A stretch of 42,446 bases of DNA, from the NCBI GenBank assembly GCA_902494195.1, contig CABUSH010000019.1:1-42446 (forward strand), read 5' to 3'. Of this stretch, positions 7,123 to 15,559 are shown piece by piece. The stretch comes from an uncultured Collinsella sp. (GTDB lineage: Bacteria; Actinomycetota; Coriobacteriia; Coriobacteriales; Coriobacteriaceae). The notes below the pieces were generated by a model that saw only the letters and a program-made list of their open reading frames with translations, was not told the DNA's origin and searched no databases. Made by a program: the position numbers and the translations under genes. Within the stretch, counting starts at the first letter, position 1; every line of letters starts with the position of its first letter.

Positions 7123-8649
7123 TTAGTCTGCTCGATAGTGCGAACCTAAGCTTTCAGTTCGCTTGCGCATGGCTTTGACCATTTCCTGTGCTAGTCGAAT
7201 CTGCGACTGTAGGCGGGCGAGGGCTGCGATCTTGCTGTCATCGGCATGCGGCTTGCTCAGCGCCATGGCCTTGTCTTGCAGGCTTTCAAGCTGTTGCAGG
7301 GCCTCGGATAGGCCTGTTTCGGTCCTGTTGATCATGCAAAAGGTGCTCATCGTGTGCCTAAGGCTGTGTGTCAGGCGTTCGGCATCTGTTGTGGCAATGC
7401 CGTACTGGGGGAGGGTGATATCCGCCCTCAGGGCCGCCTCAGGCTCTTTCTGCGCTGTGAGGGCTGCCGATGCGCCCGCGATACGTCCGAATACGATGCC
7501 ATTGGCGCTCGACAGGCCTCCGATGCGGTCAGCGCCGTGCATGCCGCCTGTTGCCTCGCCACAGGCGTAGAGGCCCTCAACGCCCGTGTGCGCGGTCTTG
7601 TCGATCTTGATACCACCGTTGGCGGCGTGGGCATACATCGCCACGCGCATCTCGTCGGTCGGCGCGATGCCGTGCTCGTCTTGTAGCCAGGTGGTAAAGG
7701 TCTGCACAAACTCGGGGACGTCCTCGCGGGGGAAGTCGTAGTGGAGCGCCAGGCCTTCGGCGCCTGCTTGATCGATGACGAAATCGATAGCGCGGGAGGG
7801 CAAGCGTGACGTGTAGGGACCATATCCAGAGCGCTGCTCGAGCAGGTCGTCCAGCTTGTCGTCGGCAATATCTACCGGCTGGTCTACGTGCACGTAGCGC
7901 CAGGTTTTCTCATTGAAGACCAAGTTACGCCTGGGCTCGATGAAGCCGGGCATCATCTGCATGAACTCTATATTAGTAAGTGTTGCGCCGTGCGCCAGCG
8001 CGATGGCCTGCGAGGAGCTGAGCACATCAGCCGACGTAAGGCTGCGCTCGAACAGGCCGCCTGTGCCACCGGCTGCGATGATCGTGGCCTTGGCAGCAAA
8101 GGGCACGATTCGATTTTCGGTAAGGTCGTAGAGTACGGTTCCGGTTATTCTGCCGTTCGTGTCCTCAACAAGGTCGATAAGCTCATGGCGGGGGAGCAGG
8201 CGAATGCCGAGCGACTCGATCCAGGTCGTCAGAGCGTCCTCAAGGGGCTTGCGGGTGAGGCCGCGCCACATGCGTGTCTTGTGGTCAAAGCAGGGGATAA
8301 ATTGCTTTTGTTGAGCACTCTTGGCGCTTTGCGGACGCTGGAGCTCAACGCCCAGGTCTTGCTCGAGCCAGTCAATCGCTTGGGGAATGCCGTGGACGAA
8401 CGTTTGGACGAGTTCGGGGTCGGCAACGCCGCCGCCGACGGCCAGGATGGTGTCGATGAGGTCCTGCTCGTCGTCTTCGTCGACGGGACCGATGAGGCCG
8501 AGGCCCCAGGTACCCGGGAAGAAGCTCGATCCACTCATGGTCTTGCCGGCGCTTGCCACAGCGACGGTTGCGCCCGTGCGTGCCGCTTCGATGGCGGCGC
8601 AAAGGCCCGCAATGCCAGATCCAATTACCAGTACATCAGTCGATTCCAT
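7123..8649 (-). CDS. FAD-dependent oxidoreductase, fumarate reductase/L-aspartate oxidase flavoprotein family
   Basis: A 508-residue flavoprotein. The start at 8649 is chosen because of a gaaagga ribosome site; the frame extends upstream to 8706 without one. The N-terminal dinucleotide-binding motif is VLVIGSGIAGLCAAIEA, followed by a conserved glycine-rich segment IIAAGGTGGLFERS, the central region with the Leu-Pro-Ser-Arg motif (TSRLPSRAIDFVI), and the second FAD motif YACGEATGGMHGADRIGG. This is the FAD_binding_2 family layout shared by fumarate reductase flavoproteins and NadB. There is no heme, Fe-S or iron-sulfur subunit gene next to it, and no nadA/nadC, so the electron partner and substrate are open. 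It appears monocistronic. Confidence 0.85.
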   Translation of the reverse strand: MESTDVLVIGSGIAGLCAAIEAARTGATVAVASAGKTMSGSSFFPGTWGLGLIGPVDEDDEQDLIDTILAVGGGVADPELVQTFVHGIPQAIDWLEQDLGVELQRPQSAKSAQQKQFIPCFDHKTRMWRGLTRKPLEDALTTWIESLGIRLLPRHELIDLVEDTNGRITGTVLYDLTENRIVPFAAKATIIAAGGTGGLFERSLTSADVLSSSQAIALAHGATLTNIEFMQMMPGFIEPRRNLVFNEKTWRYVHVDQPVDIADDKLDDLLEQRSGYGPYTSRLPSRAIDFVIDQAGAEGLALHYDFPREDVPEFVQTFTTWLQDEHGIAPTDEMRVAMYAHAANGGIKIDKTAHTGVEGLYACGEATGGMHGADRIGGLSSANGIVFGRIAGASAALTAQKEPEAALRADITLPQYGIATTDAERLTHSLRHTMSTFCMINRTETGLSEALQQLESLQDKAMALSKPHADDSKIAALARLQSQIRLAQEMVKAMRKRTESLGSHYRAD

Positions 8650-8905
8650 CGGATTCCTTTCTCGTCCGGCGCATTGTCGCACGGGTGATCGGCGATGGGG
8701 CCGCAAAGACTCGGCAAATCGGTAAAGGGCAAATATGGCAGGTGGGCGTCATGGACGCTCTGACGCTCTATCTCTTCACATCTCGTATTTCGCCCCAGCT
8801 GATATACCGGCATTAGCTACCCTGCGCCAGCGCAAACAAAAAGAGCCGCCACCTCGAAAGGTAGCGGCTCCAAAGCTCAACTATATGAGCATCGCGCGGG
8901 CGCGA
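8650..8905. other. Intergenic stretch between the FAD gene and the GGGtGRT gene
   Basis: It holds the ribosome site of the FAD gene on its left and the GGGtGRT terminator on its right (8838-8870). The remaining roughly 180 bases should contain the FAD gene promoter on the minus strand, but I could not pick out convincing -35/-10 boxes. No supported gene. Confidence 0.5.
8838..8870 (-). terminator. Intrinsic terminator of the GGGtGRT operon
   Basis: A 12-bp stem (gagccgccacct / aggtagcggctc, one G-U) with loop cgaa; the minus-strand RNA ends in a U run (plus strand aaaaa before the stem). It lies 36 bases after the stop of the downstream gene. Confidence 0.9.
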
Positions 8906-9910
8906 TTAGGCCTTGAGGGCCTCCTCGACGGCGACAGCGCAGGCGACGGTGGCACCGACCATGGGGTTGTTGCCCATGCCGATGAGACCCATCATGTCAA
9001 CGTGCGCAGGCACGGAGGAAGAACCGGCAAACTGGGCGTCGGAGTGCATGCGGCCCATGGTGTCGGTCATGCCGTAAGAGGCAGGGCCGGCGCCCATGTT
9101 GTCCGGATGCAGGGTACGGCCAGTGCCGCCACCAGAAGCGACGGAGAAGTACTTCTTGCCAGCCTCGATGCGCTCCTTCTTGTAAGTGCCAGCGACGGGG
9201 TGCTGGAAGCGCGTGGGGTTGGTGGAGTTACCGGTGATCGAGATGTCGACGTTCTCGTGCCACATGATGGCAACGCCCTCGCGGACGTCGTCGGAGCCGT
9301 AGCAGTTAACGGCAGCGCGGGGACCATCGGAGTAGGGGATGGTCTCGACGACCTTGAGCTCGCCCGTGTAGTAGTCGAACTGGGTCTTCACGTAGGTGAA
9401 GCCGTTGATGCGGGCGATGATCTGAGCAGCGTCCTTGCCCAGACCGTTGAGGATGACGCGCAGCGGCTTCTTGCGAGCCTTGTTGGCGTTCAGAGCCAGG
9501 CCGATAGCGCCCTCGGCGGCAGCGAAGGACTCGTGGCCGGCCAGGAAGGCGAAGCACTCGGTGTCGTCGGAGAGCAGCATAGCGCCCAGGTTGCCGTGGC
9601 CCAGACCGACCTTGCGGTCCTCGGCGACGGAGCCGGGAACGGTGAAGGCCTGGATGCCCTCGCCGATGATGGCGGCAGCCTCAGAAGCGGACTTAGCGCC
9701 ACGCTTGACAGCGAGAGCGCAGCCGAGGGTGTAGGCCCACTCGGCGTTCTGGAAGGCGATGGACTGGGTGTTGTTGACGATCTCACGCGGGTTGAAGCCC
9801 TTGTCGGTGCAGATCTGCAGAGCTTCCTCGAGGGAGGCGATGCCGTTGTCGGCGAGGCACTTGTTGATCTTGTCAGCGCGGCGCTCGTAACCTTCGAACG
9901 TAACAGTCAT
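8906..9910 (-). CDS. GGGtGRT family protein, function unknown
   Basis: A 334-residue soluble protein with the diagnostic motif SVASGGGTGRTLHPDNMG at about residues 247-264, after which the family is named. Other conserved-looking stretches are GLGHGNLGAMLLSDDTECFAFLAGHESFA and MGLIGMGNNPMVGATVACAVA near the C-terminus. I know of no demonstrated activity. It starts at ATG 9910 after a gggaggg ribosome site and is the second gene of an operon with a NifU-like scaffold protein 18 bases upstream. These two genes are commonly neighbours in anaerobes, which suggests a joint role in an Fe-S-dependent process (inference). Confidence 0.93.
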   Translation of the reverse strand: MTVTFEGYERRADKINKCLADNGIASLEEALQICTDKGFNPREIVNNTQSIAFQNAEWAYTLGCALAVKRGAKSASEAAAIIGEGIQAFTVPGSVAEDRKVGLGHGNLGAMLLSDDTECFAFLAGHESFAAAEGAIGLALNANKARKKPLRVILNGLGKDAAQIIARINGFTYVKTQFDYYTGELKVVETIPYSDGPRAAVNCYGSDDVREGVAIMWHENVDISITGNSTNPTRFQHPVAGTYKKERIEAGKKYFSVASGGGTGRTLHPDNMGAGPASYGMTDTMGRMHSDAQFAGSSSVPAHVDMMGLIGMGNNPMVGATVACAVAVEEALKA

Positions 9911-9928
9911 AGTTATTTCCCTCCCTTT

Positions 9929-10663
9929 CTACTCGTGAACCGGGAACACGCTGGCGACGGAGTGAGTCTCCTCGTCGGTGCGCGGGTCGATGTACTTGGC
10001 AGCGTTCTCCCACTGACCATAGTGGCCCATAGCGCCAGCGATGGCCTCCTCGGGGGTCTTGCCGGCCTTGACGGCGTCGGTGAACTTGCCGAGGTTCAGG
10101 AACTCGAATGCGATGATCTCGTTCTTGTCGTTGAGAGCCATGCGGGTGACGTAGCCCTGAGCGAGCTCGAGGTAACGAGCGCCCTTGGCCTTGGTGCCGA
10201 ACATGGTGCCGACCTGAGAGCGAAGGCCCTTGCCGAGGTCGTCGAGGGAGGCGCCCACGGGCAGGCCGCCCTCGGAGAACGCGGTCTGGCTGCGGCCGTA
10301 AACGATCTGCAGGAAGATCTCGCGCATAGCAACGTTGATGGCGTCGCAGACGAGGTCGGTGTTGAGGGCCTCGAGGATGGTCTTACCGGGAAGGATCTCG
10401 GAAGCCATGGCGGCAGAGTGGGTCATGCCCGAGCAGCCGATGGTCTCAACGAGGGCCTCCTCGATGATGCCGTCCTTGACGTTCAGCGTGAGCTTGCAGG
10501 CGCCCTGCTGAGGTGCGCACCAACCCACACCGTGCGTAAGACCGGAGATGTCGGAAATCTCCTTAGCCTGGACCCACTTGCCCTCCTCGGGGATGGGTGC
10601 GGGGCCGTGGTATGCACCCTTGGCAACGGGGCACATGTTCTCCACTTCCTGTGAGTACTGCAT
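9929..10663 (-). CDS. NifU-like iron-sulfur cluster scaffold-type protein
   Basis: A 244-residue protein with a NifU N-terminal-like domain: WCAPQQGACKLTLNVKDGIIEEALVE followed by GCSGMTHSAAMASEIL, which recall the Cys-containing cluster-binding segments of IscU/SufU. The start ATG 10663 has a gagagga ribosome site; the open frame continues to 10828 without support. The C-terminal part after about residue 130 (for example GASLDDLGKGLRSQVGTMFG and the YIDPRTDEETHS tail) is not part of the classic SufU fold. The genome region also has a separate SufU at 12539, so this is not the housekeeping scaffold but a paralogue dedicated to the GGGtGRT partner or another target. Confidence 0.85.
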   Translation of the reverse strand: MQYSQEVENMCPVAKGAYHGPAPIPEEGKWVQAKEISDISGLTHGVGWCAPQQGACKLTLNVKDGIIEEALVETIGCSGMTHSAAMASEILPGKTILEALNTDLVCDAINVAMREIFLQIVYGRSQTAFSEGGLPVGASLDDLGKGLRSQVGTMFGTKAKGARYLELAQGYVTRMALNDKNEIIAFEFLNLGKFTDAVKAGKTPEEAIAGAMGHYGQWENAAKYIDPRTDEETHSVASVFPVHE

Positions 10664-11066
10664 GCCTCTCCTCTCTATCGTGTTGGCGTCCCGTCTGGGG
10701 GTCGTGGCTGGCGATTGCCGGGCGACCCTTCGAAAGGGACATGACATGCAGTCCTTATAATACCGCGAAATGCACGGAATATTCGGCGAACGGCTCAGTT
10801 TTCGTAGCGAGAAGTCCGGAAGTTTCAATTGAAACGGTTTAACTCTATGTTCTGTGGTCGTGAACTTCCATAGAGGGGGTCCGTCTTGGGCAAACTTTTG
10901 GTCAGCTCTTGTAAGCGTTGCAGGGGTTGACCTGTTGCAACGGTGCCGTTCGCCGCCTGATTACTGCCTTTGGCCGCGCGAGTGTATTGTTTTGCGTGAA
11001 TGTTTTGATGGCACGCTTCAATCGTGCTGTATTGGATGGCAAGCAGATCCCGGCGAAGGGAGCGCC
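10664..11066. other. Divergent intergenic region between the NifU-like operon and the RAYT gene
   Basis: 403 bases. On the minus strand a TATTAT -10-like box (plus 10757-10762) lies about 95 bases before the NifU-like start. On the plus strand TTGATG (11005-11010), a 17-bp spacer and TGTATT (11028-11033) form a candidate promoter for the RAYT gene; its spacer holds a palindrome gcacg-cttcaat-cgtgc. The middle (about 10800-11000) shows nothing I recognise. Confidence 0.45.
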
Positions 11067-11879
11067 ATGCAGCGCGTTTGGAGAACGGTTACCGGCTTTT
11101 ACCATGTCTGTGCCCGCGGTGCGGGCAAGCAGCTCATCTTTGAGGGCGATGAAGACCGGTGGGAGTTTTTGGAACTGATGCGCGACTGCTGCCGGGAGGA
11201 GGGTGTGACGGTTATCGCCTGGTGCCTTATGGGCAATCACGTGCATTTGGTGCTTGCAGATTACGAGGACAGGATGAGCGCGGCGATGCACCGGCTGCTT
11301 TTGACGTACGCGCGGCGGTTCAATAAGCGCACGGGGCGTACGGGCCATCTGTTCCAGAACCGTTTTGACCGGCGCTCGCTCGATACCGACTGGCAGGTGA
11401 TGGAGGCTATTCGCTCCGTACACGCCGATCCGCAGGAGGCTGGCATCAGCTTAATCGAGCGTTATCCCTGGAGCAGCTTTGCGGAGCATTTGTGCGCTTA
11501 CGACGGTGACGCGGCTGATGTCGCGAGGGGTTTTTCTGATCCTTCTTGCGTGCTTGAGCTTTTTGGTTCTGCCGAGGGCTTTATTGCCCATTCGCTTTCG
11601 ACGCCCGACGGCGGCGAGCCAGCGCTGGGCGATATGAAAGAGACGGAGTGGGAACGCCACGCCTTTGCCGGCAAGTTGGCGAAGAGTCTCGGGGTTCCGC
11701 TCAACGGGGTTAAAACTGCACCGCCGGCGCAGCGCGATACCGTTATTGTTGGATTGAACAATGCCGGCTTTACGGTGCGCCAGATTGAGCGGTATACCGG
11801 GATTGGCAAAAGTACCGTCTCTCGTATTGTGCGCGCCCGCGCGCGAACGGCGATGCGGGCTGGCGGAAACGTGATGTAG
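11067..11879 (+). CDS. REP-associated tyrosine transposase (RAYT, Y1_Tnp family)
   Basis: A 270-residue IS200-like HUH enzyme. The HUH metal-binding pair is in MGNHVHLVL (about residues 54-62), and the catalytic Tyr is probably in LLLTYARRFNKR (about 80-91), followed by the family motif GHLFQNRFDRRSLDT. The N-terminus RVWRTVTGFYHVCARG matches RAYT starts. The C-terminus adds a helix-turn-helix-like segment, TVRQIERYTGIGKSTVSRI. The start is ATG 11067 with a gaaggg ribosome site. RAYTs act as domesticated single-copy transposases linked to palindromic REP repeats. No pair of classic IS200 ends flanks this copy. A structured palindrome lies about 420 bases downstream (12294-12374). Confidence 0.9.
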   Translation: MQRVWRTVTGFYHVCARGAGKQLIFEGDEDRWEFLELMRDCCREEGVTVIAWCLMGNHVHLVLADYEDRMSAAMHRLLLTYARRFNKRTGRTGHLFQNRFDRRSLDTDWQVMEAIRSVHADPQEAGISLIERYPWSSFAEHLCAYDGDAADVARGFSDPSCVLELFGSAEGFIAHSLSTPDGGEPALGDMKETEWERHAFAGKLAKSLGVPLNGVKTAPPAQRDTVIVGLNNAGFTVRQIERYTGIGKSTVSRIVRARARTAMRAGGNVM

Positions 11880-12475
11880 GGTCGCCTGTTCACCGTAGCT
11901 GGGGTCGTCTATGCGCGCAACCAGCGTTCAAAAGCTCGGTGCGGTAACTGTACTTCTTAATATGCATAGAACAATCGCCATCTTGCATAAAATAACGGCT
12001 CAGTCCGGGTTTGCCCGTGTCTACCCCCGTCTGCGCTGTGCAAAAAACGGAGTTTTCAGCATCGTGGCGCTGTCGGCACTGCCACAATCTTGCAACATAC
12101 GGGTCCTGAAGCCATTGATCCCTGCCGTTGCGTCCCCCGAAGTACCTGCCTGCGTCCCGTCAGACCGCGATGTCTGTTCTAAAACACAATATGTATGTGC
12201 CTGGAGACGTTGATTAACGCTTCCGATGCGTATGCATACGGCTTTGCATGCTGAATACTCGCAAAAATGCACGCTGCCCCCTATGGGACCCGTCTGCGGC
12301 AGGCGCGAAGCGAACCGGAGCCCAGCAGGACGGGGCTTGGCGCATTGCTTGGCGGGCCCGGGGCCCTGCCGCAGGCCTTTGGTGCTGTGGAAAACGCCCG
12401 TGTTCGTAGCTGGCAGTGCAGTAAATGACAGACCGGGCGCCGGATGCGCGGACTTTGTGTGTCCGAACCGTTATG
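11880..12475. other. Non-coding stretch downstream of the RAYT gene
   Basis: About 600 bases. Small open frames exist on both strands (for example 11911-12213 plus), but they lack ribosome sites and do not read like real proteins, so I annotate none. The right part contains the long inverted repeat at 12294-12374. The T-rich and GC-rich patches suggest a decayed or mobile insert rather than a gene. Confidence 0.5.
12294..12374. repeat. Structured inverted repeat near RAYT (possible REP-like element)
   Basis: Perfect 10-bp arms ctgcggcagg (12294-12303) and cctgccgcag (12365-12374) enclose about 61 GC-rich bases with further self-complementary pieces. The left arm runs into aggcgcgaagcg, a 12-mer also present in the hairpin-rich insert after tRNA-Lys (6849-6860). 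Confidence 0.5.
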
Positions 12476-12509
12476 AAAAAGCCGAGCCGCCCGTATCGGG
12501 CGGCTCGGC
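12476..12509 (-). terminator. Intrinsic terminator of the suf operon
   Basis: A perfect 13-bp stem gccgagccgcccg / cgggcggctcggc with a 3-base loop, flanked on the left by aaaaa, giving a U run on the minus-strand RNA. It sits 29 bases beyond the sufU stop. Confidence 0.95.
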
Positions 12510-12538
12510 AATCAAAAACCTTGGATTCGGGGCATGCG

Positions 12539-12973
12539 CTACTGGTTAGCTTGCCCCTCGAGCATGCCGTCGAGGGTGCGCCAGGCGAGCTCGGCGCATT
12601 TGACGCGGGCGGGCATGTGCGAGATGTCCTGGAGCTGGGCGGCTTCGTCCAGGTCTTCCAGGTCGTCCTCGGAGAGCTTCTCGCCGCGGATCATGGCGAG
12701 GAAGAGCTCTGCCAAGCGGTGAGCTTCCTCGACGGTCTCGCCGGTGATGAGGTCGGCCATGATGTCGGCGCTGGCCTGGCTGATGGCGCAGCCATGACCG
12801 GTAAAGGAGGCCTCCTCGATCACGCCCTTCTCGACACGCAGCTGCAAGGTGAGCTCGTCACCGCAGCTGGGGTTGATGCCGTCGTGCTCGTGCGTGGGGG
12901 CATCCATCTCGTACTTATAGTCGGGGTGCGAGTTGTGCTCCATAAACGTGGTGGAGGTGTATAGATTACCCAT
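12539..12973 (-). CDS. sufU: Fe-S assembly scaffold/sulfur acceptor SufU
   Basis: A 144-residue zinc-binding protein that accepts persulfide sulfur from SufS. Three ligand/catalytic cysteines are visible: in NPSCGDELTLQL, in FTGHGCAISQASADIM and in ARVKCAELAW. The segment between the second and third cysteines has the longer spacing typical of SufU rather than IscU. The ATG at 12973 lies inside the end of sufS, with an 8-base overlap, so the two are translationally coupled. It is the last gene of sufCBDSU and is followed by a strong terminator. Confidence 0.95.
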   Translation of the reverse strand: MGNLYTSTTFMEHNSHPDYKYEMDAPTHEHDGINPSCGDELTLQLRVEKGVIEEASFTGHGCAISQASADIMADLITGETVEEAHRLAELFLAMIRGEKLSEDDLEDLDEAAQLQDISHMPARVKCAELAWRTLDGMLEGQANQ

Positions 12974-14291
12974 TGAACGTGCTCCAAACGTGATGCAGAC
13001 CGGCGATGAACTTGTCGATGTCGGCCTTGTCGTTGTAGAAGGCCACGCTGGCGCGGCAGCAGGCAAGGTTCTCGACGCCCAGCCAGGTAAGTAGCGGCTG
13101 CGCGCAGTGGTGGCCGGCGCGGATGCAGACGCCGTCCATGTCCATGATGCTCGCGACGTCGTGCGGATGGATGCCCTTGACGTTAAAGCTCACAACGCCG
13201 TGGTGGTTGTCCCAATAGATGGAGCCGATGATCTGGACAAAGTCGAGCTGCATGAGTTCGCCCATCAGATAGTGGACGAGTGCCTGCTCGCGGGCCTGGA
13301 TGTTCTCGTAGCCCACCGTGTTGACCAGGTAATCAAGGGCGGCGCCCGTGGCGAAGATGCCGGCGGCGTCCTGCGTGCCGGCTTCGAATTTCTCGGGGAC
13401 GGGCGCCCAGACGGCGTCCTGCTCGGTGACCGAATCGATCATCTCGCCGCCGGTGAGCATGGGCGGCATGGCGCTGAGCAGGTCCATCTTGCCCCACAGC
13501 ACGCCGATGCCCATGGGGCCCATGGCCTTGTGCGCGCTAAAGGCAAAGAAGTCGGCTCCCAGGTCATCCACATCGACCGGCATGTGCGGCAGCGACTGCG
13601 CGCCGTCGACGACCAGATAGCCGCCGTACTTGTGGACGAGCTTGCCGAGGTTCTTGACCGGGTTCTCGACGCCCAGCACGTTAGAAACCTGACCCACGGC
13701 CAGAATCTTGGTCTTGGGACCAACCTTGGCAAGAACCTCCTCGGTGGTGAGCTGGCCAGTCTTGGTGGGGTAGAGGTAGACGAGCTTGGCGCCGGTCTCG
13801 CGGCAGACCTGCTGCCACGGAATCAGGTTGGAGTGGTGCTCCATGATGGTGATGACGACCTCGTCACCGGGCTCGAGCACCGTGGGTGCAAAGCTCTTGG
13901 CGATCAGGTTGAGCGACTCGCTCGTGTTGCGGGTGAAGACGACCTCGTTGGCCTGGGCGGCGCCGATGAGGTCGGCGATCTGCTGGCGGACCTTCGCGAT
14001 GGCATCGGTGGCCTCGACGGACAGCGAGTACAGGCCGCGCAGGGGGTTGGCGTTCATACGCTGGTAGAAGTCGCGCTCGGCGTCGAGCACGCAGGCGGGG
14101 CGCTGCGCGGTGGCGGCGCTATCGAGGAAGGCGATCTCGGGGTGCTGCTGGAACAGCGGGAACTGGCCCTTGTAGGGATTGGTCTCGATGTCGACGGTAG
14201 GCCAGCCGCGCGAGGCCTCGTCACTGGCGTCGAGCTCCATAGGCTCCGGTGCGGTACAGGTATCGCATTTAACGTGCTCGGTGTCGATCAT
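12966..14291 (-). CDS. sufS: Cysteine desulfurase SufS
   Basis: A 441-residue PLP enzyme (EC 2.8.1.7) that takes sulfur from cysteine for Fe-S assembly. The PLP lysine is in FFAFSAHKAMGPMGIGVL, and the persulfide cysteine is in VCIRAGHHCAQPLL. The start region FPLFQQHPEIAFLDSAATAQ is the usual SufS beginning. It is preceded here by about 40 extra residues that include a CxxC pair (VKCDTC) near the N-terminus, which typical SufS proteins lack. The ATG overlaps the sufD stop as ATGA (4 bases). Confidence 0.96.
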   Translation of the reverse strand: MIDTEHVKCDTCTAPEPMELDASDEASRGWPTVDIETNPYKGQFPLFQQHPEIAFLDSAATAQRPACVLDAERDFYQRMNANPLRGLYSLSVEATDAIAKVRQQIADLIGAAQANEVVFTRNTSESLNLIAKSFAPTVLEPGDEVVITIMEHHSNLIPWQQVCRETGAKLVYLYPTKTGQLTTEEVLAKVGPKTKILAVGQVSNVLGVENPVKNLGKLVHKYGGYLVVDGAQSLPHMPVDVDDLGADFFAFSAHKAMGPMGIGVLWGKMDLLSAMPPMLTGGEMIDSVTEQDAVWAPVPEKFEAGTQDAAGIFATGAALDYLVNTVGYENIQAREQALVHYLMGELMQLDFVQIIGSIYWDNHHGVVSFNVKGIHPHDVASIMDMDGVCIRAGHHCAQPLLTWLGVENLACCRASVAFYNDKADIDKFIAGLHHVWSTFNG

Positions 14292-15559
14292 GCGAGCTCC
14301 TCTTCAAAGTTGTCGATCAGGTTGTTGCCCAAGCGGACGACGGCTGCGCGGGTGCGCTCGTCGGTCGCGGAAAGCGCGGCGTCCTCCAGCTTGGCGCGGA
14401 TGAACAGGTCCTCGGCGGCATTTTGGTCAAGGCCGCGGCAAGCGAGGTAGAACAGCTGCTCGTCGCGGACGTGGCCGATGGTGGCGCCGTGGTTGCCGGC
14501 GACGTCATCCTCGTCGCACAGGATGACGGGGACAGTCTTGTTGTCGACACCCTTGTTGGCCAGCAGCACGGTTTCGCGCTCGGTGCCGGTTGCGCCCTTA
14601 CAGCCATGCACGAGGTCGATGGTGCCGCGGTAGACCTTTTTGGACGTGCCGGTCAGCACGCCGTTGGCGTCGATCTCGCACTCGGTCTTGCGACCGCGGT
14701 GACGTAGCTCGTAGTTAAAGTCGCGCACCTGCTCGCGGGCGCCCAGGTAATCGGTATCGATGGTCACCTTGGCGGTATCGCCCAGCAGGTCGCCGGCAAG
14801 GCCGGTGGCGCTGGCGCCGGCACCCAGGACGGTGTGCTGCACGTTGACGCGCGCGCCCTCGTCCAGGAACAGGCCGGTGTCGTCGAGCGCGATCCAGCTA
14901 TCGTCGAGCGTCTGCGTACAGGTCACGTTGACGGTGGCGTACTCGTGGGCGCACACGCGTAGCACGGAGCCCACGACGCCCTCGCCGGCAACGGGGGAGT
15001 CCAGGGCGATCTGCAGGTCGAGCGTCGACTGGGGACGGGCGACGACGTCGATGGCGGCGATGGCCGCGGCGGCATCGACACCGCTCACACGCACGGTAAC
15101 TGTGGCGTGCTTGTATGCGGGCACATCGATGACGATGCGCTTGATAGCGTGCTCGGCCATGTAGGCGTAGGCAGCCTCGCCCATGCCGGTTTCGAAGGCC
15201 TCAGCGGGGGAGAGCTCCTCCTCCAGTTTGATAGCCCCGGCCTGGTAGACGGAGGTCGCAGGCACGTCGAGCTCGGTCTCGGGCGTGATGCGGGCGCGGT
15301 CGGCGGCATCACCGGGGGCGGAGGCGCGGCGCCCGGGGAAGCGCTCGGCCATGGCGTCCATGGCGGTATCGAAGGCGTCGGCCGTGCCAGCAAACTGCGC
15401 ATCCAAGCCCTCAACCTCAACGGCCTCGGTGGGAGCGGGGGCAAGCTCGTCAGAGAGCTCGAGCTTGGTCTGGTTCATCTTGAGCCAACCCCAAGTGGCA
15501 GCCGGCATCGCATTGACCTGCTCAAGGGTGGTAGCAGCGGTGTTGGTGGTCTGTTTCAT
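14288..15559 (-). CDS. sufD: Fe-S assembly protein SufD
   Basis: A 423-residue SufB/SufD-family protein, partner of SufB and SufC in the SufBC2D scaffold complex. The C-terminal beta-helix core is recognisable (CKGATGTERETVLLANKG, GNHGATIGHVRDEQLFYLACRG, LFIRAKLEDA). Its His in AGNHGATIGHV corresponds to the conserved scaffold region. The N-terminal half is less conserved and Ala/Glu-rich. The start codon overlaps the sufB stop by one base (TAATG), with ggaagga just upstream. SufD rather than SufB is supported by the divergent N-terminus and lack of the SufB-specific motifs. Confidence 0.93.
   Translation of the reverse strand: MKQTTNTAATTLEQVNAMPAATWGWLKMNQTKLELSDELAPAPTEAVEVEGLDAQFAGTADAFDTAMDAMAERFPGRRASAPGDAADRARITPETELDVPATSVYQAGAIKLEEELSPAEAFETGMGEAAYAYMAEHAIKRIVIDVPAYKHATVTVRVSGVDAAAAIAAIDVVARPQSTLDLQIALDSPVAGEGVVGSVLRVCAHEYATVNVTCTQTLDDSWIALDDTGLFLDEGARVNVQHTVLGAGASATGLAGDLLGDTAKVTIDTDYLGAREQVRDFNYELRHRGRKTECEIDANGVLTGTSKKVYRGTIDLVHGCKGATGTERETVLLANKGVDNKTVPVILCDEDDVAGNHGATIGHVRDEQLFYLACRGLDQNAAEDLFIRAKLEDAALSATDERTRAAVVRLGNNLIDNFEEELA

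Noticed and set aside
8735..10654. 639-codon plus-strand open frame opposite the GGGtGRT/NifU-like genes
   Set aside because: Antisense shadow of two clearly recognisable minus-strand genes; it is Val/Gly/Ala/Asp-rich as expected from reversed GC-rich codons and has no ribosome site.
11911..12213. 100-codon plus-strand frame downstream of the RAYT gene
   Set aside because: No ribosome site, mixed composition and overlapping frames on the other strand of similar quality, so coding is not supported.
13107..14450. 447-codon plus-strand open frame opposite sufS
   Set aside because: Shadow of sufS; no start signal or domain.
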